64,000 nucleotides of DNA from Halictus rubicundus (GCF_050948215.1 NW_027489026.1:1-64000); one strand, 5' to 3'; shown: positions 48,773 to 63,028, counted from the first letter of the stretch. Numbers and translations are program-made. The notes: a model not told the origin generated them from the sequence alone.

Positions 48773-50878
48773 AATAATACTGCCACCAAATAGCTTTATA
48801 TGGATAAGATCCGTCGAAAGTTAGTTTCATTACATAACACTTTTATTTCGTTACTACCTTTACTTGAATAATTGCAGTCCAGCATTAGAAGTGGTATTAT
48901 CGGTTAAATAAGTAAAAAAAAATAATTTTCTGTGTTTGTTACTACGGATCACAATAAGAACGATTGAATTTTGTCATTACTTGAATATTGTATTTATTCT
49001 TTTTTTTTTCATTCTATAACTATTACAGAATATATTTTGTTGAATAATCATTATTTTATAAATATCGCAATAAGTTCCAAATTAATTAATTACACCTATA
49101 AACTATCGATTATAAAACAATGATTACAATGGTGAATAATATGGAAAATAAGAAGGCAATAATAGTGTAATGAAATTATACAATAAAAAATAATTATTCT
49201 CATTCTACGCATTATCCGTTTATTTATTGCCTATGTCACTGACGTTTCTTCCGTAATTCACGAGCAAATGTTCTATTTAGGTAGCGAGCGCGGCATGTTT
49301 AGCGATGTTGGTATTTGAGATCAGTGATAGTTCCACTTTCTTAGTTCCACCACCGACGAGAGTATCTCGACATTGGGGCCGTTACCGACCGATCCCAGCA
49401 CCCACCTGGCACTAGGCCTGCAGCCACGCTCGCATATGCGAGCCGAGCTCGGGTCCAGTCGAGCCGGGACTCGCTTTTCGAGTCGAGTCGAGTACTCGCA
49501 CGATGCGAGCTGCTCGCAACGAAGCGAACGGCTCGAAATAAAATCAGGCGTAAAATGACATGATGCGAGTTACAGCAGGAAGATCAGCACATTGATATTA
49601 TCAAGCATTTTAGTATATTGACAATGCTAAATGTTTGCGATGTTTTATTATATATTTTGATAGTGAAATGTTGATTCAGAATTTGTATAACCCTTATTGA
49701 AAATAATTATGCAATAACAACTATTTCCTAGATTTATGTAAATAACTAGATGTGATCTGTAAAGAACGGTATTTTATATATTCCTTTATATTATACTCCG
49801 GTTCACTGTACAGTCGTAAAAATGTGTTGTCGCAAAATTGTTTATAATGTTGAAAATTAACGTGAAACCAAGTTGGAAGTTGGAAGTTCCAACAGCCTGT
49901 CATTCGGTACTGTGCAAGTATAGGTGATAAGATTTAAAAGGGCATAGCCGATTAAGATGGTCAAAACAATTGGAACCGCAAAAAGATTCCATTTCAAACA
50001 GTATTGATTTCTTGATTTTCTGGAAATGACAGACGTAGATTTCAAAATTCTTTTCACGGAATCTTACCAATTTTCACAAGCAATTTCATATCTGGCGGAA
50101 ATCGTAGACGAACACAATAATATAAATATTCATTGCCTAATCAATGTTACTTCAATATTTTTAAAACATTAAAAAAATATTGTTAAAATCACATGAATAA
50201 ATAATATAAGAAATTGAAAAAATAAAGATGATGTATGGGAAAAAACATTTACCACCGACGGGATAAGAACCCCAGCGTATCCGCTCCTTAGTTCGACACA
50301 CGTCCGGCGATGTTACAAAACTTTACGAACATTCTGGTATATATCACACAAAATACAATTTATTCTTTCTCTTAAATCACATTTCTTAGGTCAAAGAATT
50401 ACTTGTTTCAATTTAATAATGCTAAAAATTACTTAATATATAGCTGCGATAAAACCAACAAGTGTAACTTTCCTCCTAATAGCAAAAACGTCGAAAAAAT
50501 TCGGTTTTTATTGTTTTTTGACGATGATGTCCCACAACAAAAAATCTAAAAAAAATTGACGACACTGCCTGTTATAGTACTTTAACAAGGAACTAAACAG
50601 TAGAATAGCATGTTTTCAAATTTTTGAGAAATCTGCATTTTTCCGATTTTTTGGAGGTTTTTCATTTTTTTTACGACCACAGTTTGTAACAAAAAAATCA
50701 GAAAGTTTAAACTTTCATACGTGCGCGATTCTCCATCCGTTTACATTGTATGTCGTCTGTCGTCGCTGGGTCTTTGAAGCTCGGCAGTCGGCAAAAGTTA
50801 TTCGAGCATTTATTTGAAGCCTTCGAATAAATGATACAGATGAAAGATGAAAAAATTTCTCGTAGTTTGAATAAATCA
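48773..50878. repeat. Mosaic subrepeat B/C/B (U4), 2106 bp
   Basis: This copy has the same length and the same marker switches as the U3b mosaic. The mosaic therefore arose once and was duplicated with its unit. Confidence 0.9.
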
Positions 50879-52805
50879 AATAATACTGCCACCAAATAGC
50901 TTTATATGGATAAGATCCGTCGAAAGTTAGTTTCATTACATAACACTTTTATTTCGTTACTACCTTTACTTGAATAATTGCAGTCCAGCATTAGAAGTGG
51001 TATTATCGGTTAAATAAGTAAAAAAATAATTTTCTGTGTTTGTTACTACGGATCACAATAAGAACGATTGAATTTTGTCATTACTTGAATATTGTATTTA
51101 TTCTTTTTTTTTTTATTCTATAACTATTACAGAATATATTTTGTTGAATAATCATTATTTTATAAATATCGCAATAAGTTCCAAATTAATTAATTTCACC
51201 TATAAACTATCGATTATAAAACAATGATTACAATGGTGAATAATATGGAAAATAAGAAGGCAATAATAGTGTAATGAAATTATACAATAAAAAATAATTA
51301 TTCTCATTCTACGCATTATCCGTTTATTTATTGCCTATGTCACTGACGTTTCTTCCGTAATTCACGAGCAAATGTTCTATTTAGGTAGCGAGCGCGGCAT
51401 GTTTAGCGATGTTGGTATTTGAGATCAGTGATAGTTCCACTTTCTTAGTTCCACCACCGACGAGAGTATCTCGACATTGGGGCCGTTACCGACCGATCCC
51501 AGCACCCACCTGGCACTAGGCCTGCAGCCACGCTCGCATATGCGAGCCGAGCTCGGGTCCAGTCGAGCCGGGACTCGCTTTTCGAGTCGAGTCGAGTACT
51601 CGCACGATGCGAGCTGCTCGCAACGAAGCGAACGGCTCGAAATAAAATCAGGCGTAAAATGACATGATGCGAGTTACAGCAGGAAGATCAGCACATTGAT
51701 ATTATCAAGCATTTTAGTATATTGACAATGCTAAATGTTTGCGATGTTTTATTATATATTTTGATAGTGAAATGTTGATTCAGAATTTGTATAACCCTTA
51801 TTGAAAATAATTATGCAATAACAACTATTTCCTAGATTTATGTAAATAACTAGATGTGATCTGTAAAGAACGGTATTTTATATATTCCTTTATATTATAC
51901 TCCGGTTCACTGTACAGTCGTAAAAATGTGTTGTCGCAAAATTGTTTATAATGTTGAAAATTAACGTGAAACCAAGTTGGAAGTTGGAAGTTCCAACAGC
52001 CTGTCATTCGGTACTGTGCAAGTATAGGTGATAAGATTTAAAAGGGCATAGCCGATTAAGATGGTCAAAACAATTGGAACCGCAAAAAGATTCCATTTCA
52101 AACAGTATTGATTTCTTGATTTTCTGGAAATGACAGACGTAGAGTTCAAAATTCTTTTCACGGAATCTTACCAATTTTCACAAGCAATTTCATATCTGGC
52201 GGAAATCGTAGACGAACACAATAATATAAATATTCATTGCCTAATCAATGTTACTTCAATATTTTTAAAACATTAAAAAAATATTGTTAAAATCACATGA
52301 ATAAATAATATAAGAAATTGAAAAAATAAAGATGATGTATGGGAAAAAACATTTACCACCGACGGGATAAGAACCCCAGCGTATCCGCTCCTTAGTTCGA
52401 CACACGTCCGGCGATGTTACAAAACTTTACGAACATTCTGGTATATATCACACAAAATACAATTTATTCTTTCTCTTAAATCACATTTCTTAGGTCAAAG
52501 AATTACTTGTTTCAATTTAATAATGCTAAAAATTACTTAATATATAGCTGCGATAAAACCAACAAGTGTAACTTTCCTCCTAATAGCAAAAACGTCGAAA
52601 AAATTCGGTTTTTATTGTTTTTTGACGATGATGTCCCACAACAAAAAATCTAAAAAAAATTGACGACACTGCCTGTTATAGTACTTTAACAAGGAACTAA
52701 ACAGTAGAATAGCATGTTTTCAAATTTTTGAGAAATCTGCATTTTTCCGATTTTTTGGAGGTTTTTCATTTTTTGTTTACGACCACAGTTTGTAACAAAA
52801 AAATC
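50879..52805. repeat. Subrepeat C (U4), truncated
   Basis: This C-type copy has the standard tail junction. Confidence 0.94.
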
Positions 52806-53945
52806 TGAAAAAATTATCAAAAATCAGCCTTAGAATCCAAAATATGTCACATTTTTTTCAGAATTTTAGAAAGCATCAGAGTGCGGGAAATACGCGGAGA
52901 AGCGCGAAATCTAATTTACCCTGTAACTAACCTCATGGGCAAGATAGGGGGTTGAAATTTTACTCAGAGGGGTTTTTCCTCTAAGGGCAGTTTTGACCAT
53001 AAATCGGCTAGGCCCTTTTAAAAGGATCTGATGTCTACGTTCAACACTCGTCATACTTTCTGTTTAGTTAATATTTTAATCTAAATCTTTTTTCAATTTG
53101 CAATTGTTGGCTCTTCTCCATGGATAACAGTCGATCTTTTATACGATGGTCCAAAATCATGCTAACTACCAAATAATTCGTAGTGGCAGCAAAGTTAAAT
53201 CTACTTCCTAGCTCGACAATTAACGCAATTATATAACGCAATTTTTCCTGCGTTTTCATTACATGTCATCTAGTAAATTAATCTATCTAGCTTGGCAGAA
53301 CAGCTGAAGTCGTTTGGTCGATTTATAAAAAAAGTTATTCTGATTTAAAGTGTCTGCCATCAATTATGAGACTGACTGCATAATGTATAACGAGAAGCGG
53401 CCGCACGTTTCTCGCTAAGCAACCTGCGCTATCTCCATGTTTATAATTGTGCAGTGTGAAAATGGTTTACTGCCTTTTTGGTTCGTTATCTCGGCCATTT
53501 CTTCTAAAAAGTGTACTTCCGTACAATGGGACAGTAGGGCTCTCATCAGCGAGCTAAGGTTTATGACCGGCTCTCGCCTGCACTCGCCCACTTAGGTCAC
53601 CCGCTCTGAGTATTTAATCTACCGGCACGCGTATGCGTTTTGCTCTTCCTCCCTCCCCATCGAGCCACTAGCTTAGTTATTCATTATCGAAAAATATAAA
53701 AGTCTAAGACAATCTATTCTCAGGTTAGTTAGCTCAGATTCTGTCAAACAGTTTTTCTCAGCTTACCAGAATTCAGTCTTTTGACCTTTGGTGCGAGTAC
53801 CAGTGTGGCGGCCTGTGCAAAGCGCACGCCGACGAACCGCCAGCATACATTGTAGACGCGGCGGCGACCTCGTATAAATACACATCAATATTATACAATA
53901 TTGTTTATATACCCATTCCTTTCAAAAACTATTTAACGAAGCTTA
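52806..53945. repeat. Tail unique block (U4)
   Basis: This is a copy of the U1 tail unique block. Confidence 0.92.
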
Positions 53946-54358
53946 ACGTTAATTTTTAACATTATAAACAATTTTGCAACAACACATTTTTACGACTGTA
54001 CACTGAACCCCGGAGTATAATATAAAGGAATATATAAAATACCGTTCTTTACAGATCACACAGCTAGTTATTTACATAAATCTAGGAAATAGTTGTTATT
54101 GCATAATTATTTTCAATAAGGGTTATAGAAATTCTGAATCAACATTTCACTATCAAAATATATAATAAAACATCGCAAACATTTAGCATTGTCAATATAC
54201 TAAAATGCTTGATAATATCGATGTGCTGATCTTCCCGCTGTAACTCGCATCATGTCATTTTACGCCTGATTTTATTTCGAGCAGCTCGCATCGGTGCGGA
54301 TAGCTCGCATCGTGCGAGTACTCGACTCGACTCGCACAATCGAGCCGAGCTAAGCTCA
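53946..54358 (-). repeat. Inverted subrepeat segment (U4)
   Basis: This is a copy of the U1 inverted segment. Confidence 0.87.
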
Positions 54359-54360
54359 AC

Positions 54361-54443
54361 CAGAGTTGGGCAAAATGTTTATCTAAATAAAAATTTCGAG
54401 TAACGAATAAAAGATAAAAAAATTTTTATTTCCTTTTGGTATG
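54361..54443 (+). mobile_element. hAT-like terminal fragment (U4)
   Basis: This is a copy of the U1 fragment. Confidence 0.5.
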
Positions 54444-55010
54444 TGTTGTGGTTTGGGTGTTCAGTAAAGGATTCACCCAATATAACAATAACCATTTATT
54501 AAATAAGCAACAAAAACTCAACGACGTAACAAGGAACAAAGAAAATGAAATAACAATGAAACAAGAACTACGGATAAACGACTATACGAACAACTGACGG
54601 CGAATGACGACTTCTCACAACGACTGACTGACTTGAACTGACTGACTGACTGACCGACCCTGTCATCCGTCAGAATCCGCGCTTATATCCTCCAGGAATT
54701 TCCTTCGAACAAGAAAACTTCTGGAGTGGGGATGTCGCTTCCTGTACGTGCCCCTTGGAGAAAGTTCGTGTCCTTGCACCGAACATCCGTGTCCTGGCGA
54801 AAGTCAAGGGTTGGCGGCCAAATGTGCACGCCAAGGAAAAACCCCGAACCTGGTCGCCAAATGTGCACCCCAGGTAGGAACAGACTTCCGGCGACTAAGT
54901 GTGCGCTCGGGAAGAGCTTGGGCCTGGCGACCAAGTGCGTCCAAGGTCCCAGCCCGCAGACGACGCTCCTACCTGGGTCCGATCAACCCTTCTCCAAGGG
55001 GTCCGCCACA
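54444..55010 (-). mobile_element. Solo LTR (U4)
   Basis: This is a copy of the solo LTR with the same landmarks. Confidence 0.8.
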
Positions 55011-55379
55011 TTACTTGAATATTGTATTTATTCTTTTTTTTTATTCTATAACTATTACAGAATATATTTTGTTGAATAATCATTATTTTATAAATATCGC
55101 AAGAAGTTCCAAATTAATTAATTACACCTATAAATTATCGATTATAAAATAATGATTACAATGGTGAACAATATGGAAAATAAGAAGGCAATAAGAGTGT
55201 AATGAAATTATACAATAAAAGATAATTATTTTCATTCTACGCATTATACGTTTATTTATTGCCTCTGTCACTGACGTTTTTTCCATAATTCACGAGCAAA
55301 TGTTCTTTTAGTTCCACAACCGACGACAGTATCTCGACATTAGGGCCGTTACCGACCGCTCCCAGCACCCACCTGGCAC
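55011..55379 (+). repeat. Subrepeat remnant in tail (U4)
   Basis: This is a copy of the U1 remnant. Confidence 0.88.
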
Positions 55380-55421
55380 CCACTTTGAGACTCGCAGTTT
55401 AACACGGGGGCTGGCAGTCTT

Positions 55422-55447
55422 TATATATATATATATATATATATATA
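55422..55447. repeat. (TA)13 microsatellite (U4)
   Basis: This is a contracted allele of the same locus. Confidence 0.99.
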
Positions 55448-56069
55448 AAGTGGGTGCACTGATCCACCGACCAGATATATATAAAGACTGACAGCCTTAC
55501 GGGAGAATGTGTCGCTCGAAAAATACGGTGTTGTCTACCGCTCTCTAGGATAGATTTTGGCTGGAGTAAGAAACAGAAGGCCAACGACGGTATCTCGTCG
55601 GTGCAGAAGACCACTAAGGAACTTCTCGTCGCTGAGAAGGTGAATCATCACGGACCCATATCGATTATCAAATGTTACATTCTCCGACAAACGTATTCAA
55701 ATTAAAAAGATATTTTTTTTTAGTGTTGCTTTTTAAGATCTAAAATATTAAAAGTAAAACTAATATCAAGGACGAAAAATTCGTCAAAATATTTTACGTA
55801 AGAAATTATTAAAGCATAATTTTAGGAAAATCAATTTCTACTTCCATATGAGATACCTTAATTTGTAATTTAAAAATATTTCATGAACAAGCATTATTTC
55901 CTTACACTTTTTTTTTATAGATAACTGTTCCAAGAATCGATCTGTGGGAACAGAAATATGTTGAAAACCAGAGTAGCGTTTATTTAACGTACTATTCCGA
56001 ATAGTATAGAGTTTGAGAGAGAATCACGTGGATGAATTAATATAATATAAAATAATATAATTGTAGAAG
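55448..56069. repeat. Tail spacer (U4)
   Basis: This is a copy of the U1 spacer. Confidence 0.9.
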
Positions 56070-56877
56070 CAAAGATGGGCAAATTTTTATTGAAATAGAC
56101 ATTTCAAACAGCGAATAAAAGATAAAAAATGATTTGTTACGCGTCAAATAAAAATAATTATGTTATCTCTATTCCGCACGTAATGAATTTATTCGACGAA
56201 TAAAGATTTTTTTATAAAGACCGACCAACAGCCTACAATGTAAGCAGATGGAGAATCCAACATTATTGGCAATTTATGCTTTTATGTTTTTAATCAGAAC
56301 AATATTGTTAATACGAATGAGTTGTAGAGCTCATCCCGATCAAAATGAGTCTAAACACGACATCATTTGGACTGTCTTTAATGAGATTGTAATTTTTATC
56401 GTAACATTACGTATCAGTGAAACTTGGTCGATTACACCCGAATTTGATCTCATTTTCATCAGGAAAATCCCCTCCATTCGCTCGTCACAATTTCATGAGG
56501 ATATATTGCACAATCTGAAAGTTTAAACTTTCATACGTGCGCGATTCTCCATCCGTTTACATTGTATGTCGTCTGTCGTCGCTGGGTCTTTGAAGCTCGG
56601 CACTCGGCAAAAGTTATTCGAGCATTTATTTGAAGCCTTCGAATAAATGATACAGATGAAAGATGAAAAAATTTCTCGTAGTTTGAATAAATCCGCTTCG
56701 AATAAAAAAAAGTATCTTTATTCGTCGGATAAATTCTCGTCGAATAAAATTATTTATTCGATACTCGTCGAATAAGGATACCTTTTTTATTCGAACCTTC
56801 GAATAACGAATAAAGATGAAGTATCTTTTATTCGAATCGTTATTTAAATAATTTTTATCTAATAATGCCCAACTCTG
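56070..56877. mobile_element. hAT/MITE-like segment (U4)
   Basis: This is a copy of the U1 segment. Confidence 0.5.
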
Positions 56878-57060
56878 GGCACACCAGAATGACTGGCATT
56901 CAAAAGGAGAGAATATCCGTCTACGACACATATAATGTTGCACGGAGAAGCGGACAGCGAAACTAGAGAAGCGTCCTCCCCGAGGAGTGGGCCACACATT
57001 GTCGGCTATATCGGTGTGAGACCAGAAGACCACTACTAATCCAATCACAAAACTTCTTTA
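56878..57060. repeat. Unit end segment (U4)
   Basis: This is a copy of the U1 unit end. Confidence 0.9.
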
Positions 57061-57843
57061 TTTTTCGTTATTTTTTTTTTTTTTAACTTTTACCAACATA
57101 TTCGTGACATTTTTCTGATTAAAATGAAATCAAATATGATATAATTCCGACGATAATTGCTTGTGTAATGAACGATTGATGTTTCGGACGCGAAAAAGGA
57201 CAGCGTATGGGAAAGAAAGAGCCGCGGAGAGTCGAAGCGTTCGGAAAAGATGAAAGACTGGCGTGAGCTCAGGCCTTTAAATAAAAAAATAAACTTTTTC
57301 ATTATTAATTATTTTTCTATCGGACTTTCACCAACATACTCGTGGCATTTTTCTAAGGAAAACGGTACCAAATATGACAAAATTCCGATGATATTTACTT
57401 GTGTAATGAACGACGGAAGTTTCGGACGCAAAGAAGGACAGCATATGAAAAGAAAGAGACGCGGCGAGTCCTTCCCGTCTCGAGTTCGACAGCTTGGTTT
57501 TCGCCGCGGACAAATAGATGTGGTTACTAATGTATATGTATTGACAATTACTCACAGAAAGTTAAATTTAACAATACAATTAATGATTATACATAAAGTT
57601 TATTGCTGACAAAATATAAAGAATATTAAATGTAAAGAAACAATTCTATAAGGTATAAAAAATAGCAATCAATACAATTATAATTAAAACTTAAAATGAC
57701 AGACACTTTTCAAAACTTTTATCTCTAGCTCTATGTTAGGGATACAGAAGCTGAAAATTTCATCGAAATCGGTTGACGGAGAAAAAAACAACGTGCATTG
57801 CAAGATATAAGAATCTGTGTATCTGTGTGTCTGTACAAATAGC
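57061..57843. repeat. U5 head
   Basis: This copy of the head carries the U2-type variants (C at 57610, G at 57728). Confidence 0.93.
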
Positions 57844-59772
57844 AATAATACTGCCACCAAATAGCTTTATATGGATAAGATCCGTCGAAAGTTAGTTTCA
57901 TTACATAACACTTTTATTTCGTTACTACCTTTACTTGAATAATTGCAGTCCAGCATTAGAAGTGGTATTATCGGTTAAATAAGTAAAAAAATAATTTTCT
58001 GTGTTTGTTACTACGGATCACAATAAGAACGATTGAATTTTGTCATTACTTGAATATTGTATTTATTCTTTTTTTTTTTTATTCTATAACTATTACAGAA
58101 TATATTTTGTTGAATAATCATTATTTTATAAATATCGCAATAAGTTCCAAATTAATTAATTTCACCTATAAACTATCGATTATAAAATAATGATTACAAT
58201 GGTGAATAATATGGAAAATAAGAAGGCAATAATAGTGTAATGAAATTATACAATAAAAAAATAATTATTCTCATTCTACGCATTATCCGTTTATTTATTG
58301 CCTATGTCACTGACGTTTCTTCCGTAATTCACGAGCAAATGTTCTATTTAGGTAGCGAGCGCGGCATGTTTAGCGATGTTGGTATTTGAGATCAGTGATA
58401 GTTCCACTTTCTTAGTTCCACAACCGACGAGAGTATCTCGACATTGGGGCCGTTACCGACCGATCCCAGCACCCACCTGGCACTAGGCCTGCAGCCAAGC
58501 TCGCATATGCGAGCCGAGCTCGGGTCCAGTCGAGCCGGGACTCGCTTTTCGAGTCGAGTCGAGTACTCGCATGATGCGAGCTGCTCGCAACGAAGCGAAC
58601 GGCTCGAAATAAAATCAGGCGTAAAATGACATGATGCGAGTTACAGCAGGAAGATCAGCACATTGATATTATCAAGCATTTTAGTATATTGACAATGCTA
58701 AATGTTTGCGATGTTTTATTATATATTTTGATAGTGAAATGTTGATTCAGAATTTGTATAACCCTTATTGAAAATAATTATGCAATAACAACTATTTCCT
58801 AGATTTATGTAAATAACTAGATGTGATCTGTAAAGAACGGTATTTTATATATTCCTTTATATTATACTCCGGTTCACTGTACAGTCGTAAAAATGTGTTG
58901 TCGCAAAATTGTTTATAATGTTGAAAATTAACGTGAAACCAAGTTGGAAGTTGGAAGTTCCAACAGCCTGTCATTCGGTACTGTGCAAGTATAGGTGATA
59001 AGATTTAAAAGGGCATAGCCGATTAAGATGGTCAAAACAATTGGAACCGCAAAAAGATTCCATTTCAAACAGTATTGATTTCTTGATTTTCTGGAAATGA
59101 CAGACGTAGAGTTCAAAATTCTTTTCACGGAATCTTACCAATTTTCACAAGCAATTTCATATCTGGCGGAAATCGTAGACGAACACAATAATATAAATAT
59201 TCATTGCCTAATCAATGTTACTTCAATATTTTTAAAACATTAAAAAAATATTGTTAAAATCACATGAATAAATAATATAAGAAATTGAAAAAATAAAGAT
59301 GATGTATGGGAAAAAACATTTACCACCGACGGGATAAGAACCCCAGCGTATCCGCTCCTTAGTTCGACACACGTCCGGCGATGTTACAAAACTTTACGAA
59401 CATTCTGGTATATATCACACAAAATACAATTTATTCTTTCTCTTAAATCACATTTCTTAGGTCAAAGAATTACTTGTTTCAATTTAATAATGCTAAAAAT
59501 TACTTAATATATAGCTGCGATAAAACCAACAAGTGTAACTTTCCTCCTAATAGCAAAAACGTCGAAAAAATTCGGTTTTTATTGTTTTTTGACGATGATG
59601 TCCCACAACAAAAAATCTAAAAAAAATTGACGACACTGCCTGTTATAGTACTTTAACAAGGAACTAAACAGTAGAATAGCATGTTTTCAAATTTTTGAGA
59701 AATCTGCATTTTTCCGATTTTTTGGAGGTTTTTCATTTTTTGTTTACGACCACAGTTTGTAACAAAAAAATC
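57844..59772. repeat. Hybrid subrepeat A/C (U5), only copy in unit
   Basis: The left part is A-type ('CTCGCATGATGCGAG' near 58566). The right part is C-type ('TCTCTTAAATC' near 59441, 27-bp segment present near 59681, truncated C end). The exchange lies between about 58571 and 59443 and removed the equivalent of two subrepeats. Confidence 0.92.
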
Positions 59773-60912
59773 TGAAAAAATTATCAAAAATCAGCCTTAG
59801 AATCCAAAATATGTCACATTTTTTTCAGAATTTTAGAAAGCATCAGAGTGCGGGAAATACGCGGAGAAGCGCGAAATCTAATTTACCCTGTAACTAACCT
59901 CATGGGCAAGATAGGGGGTTGAAATTTTACTCAGAGGGGTTTTTCCTCTAAGGGCAGTTTTGACCATAAATCGGCTAGGCCCTTTTAAAAGGATCTGATG
60001 TCTACGTTCAACACTCGTCATACTTTCTGTTTAGTTAATATTTTAATCTAAATCTTTTTTCAATTTGCAATTGTTGGCTCTTCTCCATGGATAACAGTCG
60101 ATCTTTTATACGATGGTCCAAAATCATGCTAACTACCAAATAATTCGTAGTGGCAGCAAAGTTAAATCTACTTCCTAGCTCGACAATTAACGCAATTATA
60201 TAACGCAATTTTTCCTGCGTTTTCATTACATGTCATCTAGTAAATTAATCTATCTAGCTTGGCAGAACAGCTGAAGTCGTTTGGTCGATTTATAAAAAAA
60301 GTTATTCTGATTTAAAGTGTCTGCCATCAATTATGAGACTGACTGCATAATGTATAACGAGAAGCGGCCGCACGTTTCTCGCTAAGCAACCTGCGCTATC
60401 TCCATGTTTATAATTGTGCAGTGTGAAAATGGTTTACTGCCTTTTTGGTTCGTTATCTCGGCCATTTCTTCTAAAAAGTGTACTTCCGTACAATGGGACA
60501 GTAGGGCTCTCATCAGCGAGCTAAGGTTTATGACCGGCTCTCGCCTGCACTCGCCCACTTAGGTCACCCGCTCTGAGTATTTAATCTACCGGCACGCGTA
60601 TGCGTTTTGCTCTTCCTCCCTCCCCATCGAGCCACTAGCTTAGTTATTCATTATCGAAAAATATAAAAGTCTAAGACAATCTATTCTCAGGTTAGTTAGC
60701 TCAGATTCTGTCAAACAGTTTTTCTCAGCTTACCAGAATTCAGTCTTTTGACCTTTGGTGCGAGTACCAGTGTGGCGGCCTGTGCAAAGCGCACGCCGAC
60801 GAACCGCCAGCATACATTGTAGACGCGGCGGCGACCTCGTATAAATACACATCAATATTATACAATATTGTTTATATACCCATTCCTTTCAAAAACTATT
60901 TAACGAAGCTTA
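59773..60912. repeat. Tail unique block (U5)
   Basis: This is a copy of the U1 tail unique block. Confidence 0.92.
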
Positions 60913-61325
60913 ACGTTAATTTTTAACATTATAAACAATTTTGCAACAACACATTTTTACGACTGTACACTGAACCCCGGAGTATAATATAAAGGAATAT
61001 ATAAAATACCGTTCTTTACAGATCACACAGCTAGTTATTTACATAAATCTAGGAAATAGTTGTTATTGCATAATTATTTTCAATAAGGGTTATAGAAATT
61101 CTGAATCAACATTTCACTATCAAAATATATAATAAAACATCGCAAACATTTAGCATTGTCAATATACTAAAATGCTTGATAATATCGATGTGCTGATCTT
61201 CCCGCTGTAACTCGCATCATGTCATTTTACGCCTGATTTTATTTCGAGCAGCTCGCATCGGTGCGGATAGCTCGCATCGTGCGAGTACTCGACTCGACTC
61301 GCACAATCGAGCCGAGCTAAGCTCA
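60913..61325 (-). repeat. Inverted subrepeat segment (U5)
   Basis: This is a copy of the U1 inverted segment. Confidence 0.87.
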
Positions 61326-61327
61326 AC

Positions 61328-61410
61328 CAGAGTTGGGCAAAATGTTTATCTAAATAAAAATTTCGAGTAACGAATAAAAGATAAAAAAATTTTTATTTCC
61401 TTTTGGTATG
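61328..61410 (+). mobile_element. hAT-like terminal fragment (U5)
   Basis: This is a copy of the U1 fragment. Confidence 0.5.
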
Positions 61411-61977
61411 TGTTGTGGTTTGGGTGTTCAGTAAAGGATTCACCCAATATAACAATAACCATTTATTAAATAAGCAACAAAAACTCAACGACGTAACAAG
61501 GAACAAAGAAAATGAAATAACAATGAAACAAGAACTACGGATAAACGACTATACGAACAACTGACGGCGAATGACGACTTCTCACAACGACTGACTGACT
61601 TGAACTGACTGACTGACTGACCGACCCTGTCATCCGTCAGAATCCGCGCTTATATCCTCCAGGAATTTCCTTCGAACAAGAAAACTTCTGGAGTGGGGAT
61701 GTCGCTTCCTGTACGTGCCCCTTGGAGAAAGTTCGTGTCCTTGCACCGAACATCCGTGTCCTGGCGAAAGTCAAGGGTTGGCGGCCAAATGTGCACGCCA
61801 AGGAAAAACCCCGAACCTGGTCGCCAAATGTGCACCCCAGGTAGGAACAGACTTCCGGCGACTAAGTGTGCGCTCGGGAAGAGCTTGGGCCTGGCGACCA
61901 AGTGCGTCCAAGGTCCCAGCCCGCAGACGACGCTCCTACCTGGGTCCGATCAACCCTTCTCCAAGGGGTCCGCCACA
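61411..61977 (-). mobile_element. Solo LTR (U5)
   Basis: This is a copy of the solo LTR with the same landmarks. Confidence 0.8.
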
Positions 61978-62346
61978 TTACTTGAATATTGTATTTATTC
62001 TTTTTTTTTATTCTATAACTATTACAGAATATATTTTGTTGAATAATCATTATTTTATAAATATCGCAAGAAGTTCCAAATTAATTAATTACACCTATAA
62101 ATTATCGATTATAAAATAATGATTACAATGGTGAACAATATGGAAAATAAGAAGGCAATAAGAGTGTAATGAAATTATACAATAAAAGATAATTATTTTC
62201 ATTCTACGCATTATACGTTTATTTATTGCCTCTGTCACTGACGTTTTTTCCATAATTCACGAGCAAATGTTCTTTTAGTTCCACAACCGACGACAGTATC
62301 TCGACATTAGGGCCGTTACCGACCGCTCCCAGCACCCACCTGGCAC
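61978..62346 (+). repeat. Subrepeat remnant in tail (U5)
   Basis: This is a copy of the U1 remnant. Confidence 0.88.
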
Positions 62347-62388
62347 CCACTTTGAGACTCGCAGTTTAACACGGGGGCTGGCAGTCTT

Positions 62389-62406
62389 TATATATATATA
62401 TATATA
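62389..62406. repeat. (TA)9 microsatellite (U5)
   Basis: This is the shortest allele in the window. Confidence 0.99.
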
Positions 62407-63028
62407 AAGTGGGTGCACTGATCCACCGACCAGATATATATAAAGACTGACAGCCTTACGGGAGAATGTGTCGCTCGAAAAATACGGTGTTGTCTACCGC
62501 TCTCTAGGATAGATTTTGGCTGGAGTAAGAAACAGAAGGCCAACGACGGTATCTCGTCGGTGCAGAAGACCACTAAGGAACTTCTCGTCGCTGAGAAGGT
62601 GAATCATCACGGACCCATATCGATTATCAAATGTTACATTCTCCGACAAACGTATTCAAATTAAAAAGATATTTTTTTTTAGTGTTGCTTTTTAAGATCT
62701 AAAATATTAAAAGTAAAACTAATATCAAGGACGAAAAATTCGTCAAAATATTTTACGTAAGAAATTATTAAAGCATAATTTTAGGAAAATCAATTTCTAC
62801 TTCCATATGAGATACCTTAATTTGTAATTTAAAAATATTTCATGAACAAGCATTATTTCCTTACACTTTTTTTTTATAGATAACTGTTCCAAGAATCGAT
62901 CTGTGGGAACAGAAATATGTTGAAAACCAGAGTAGCGTTTATTTAACGTACTATTCCGAATAGTATAGAGTTTGAGAGAGAATCACGTGGATGAATTAAT
63001 ATAATATAAAATAATATAATTGTAGAAG
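62407..63028. repeat. Tail spacer (U5)
   Basis: This is a copy of the U1 spacer. Confidence 0.9.

Larger units (their letters stand above)
43808..57060. repeat. Macro-unit U4 with four subrepeats
   Basis: This full unit of 13253 bp has the order A-B-mosaic-C, like U3b but with an intact head. Its excess over U1 is one subrepeat less the shorter TA tract. The head carries the same two variants as U1 (T at 44357, C at 44475). Confidence 0.95.
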
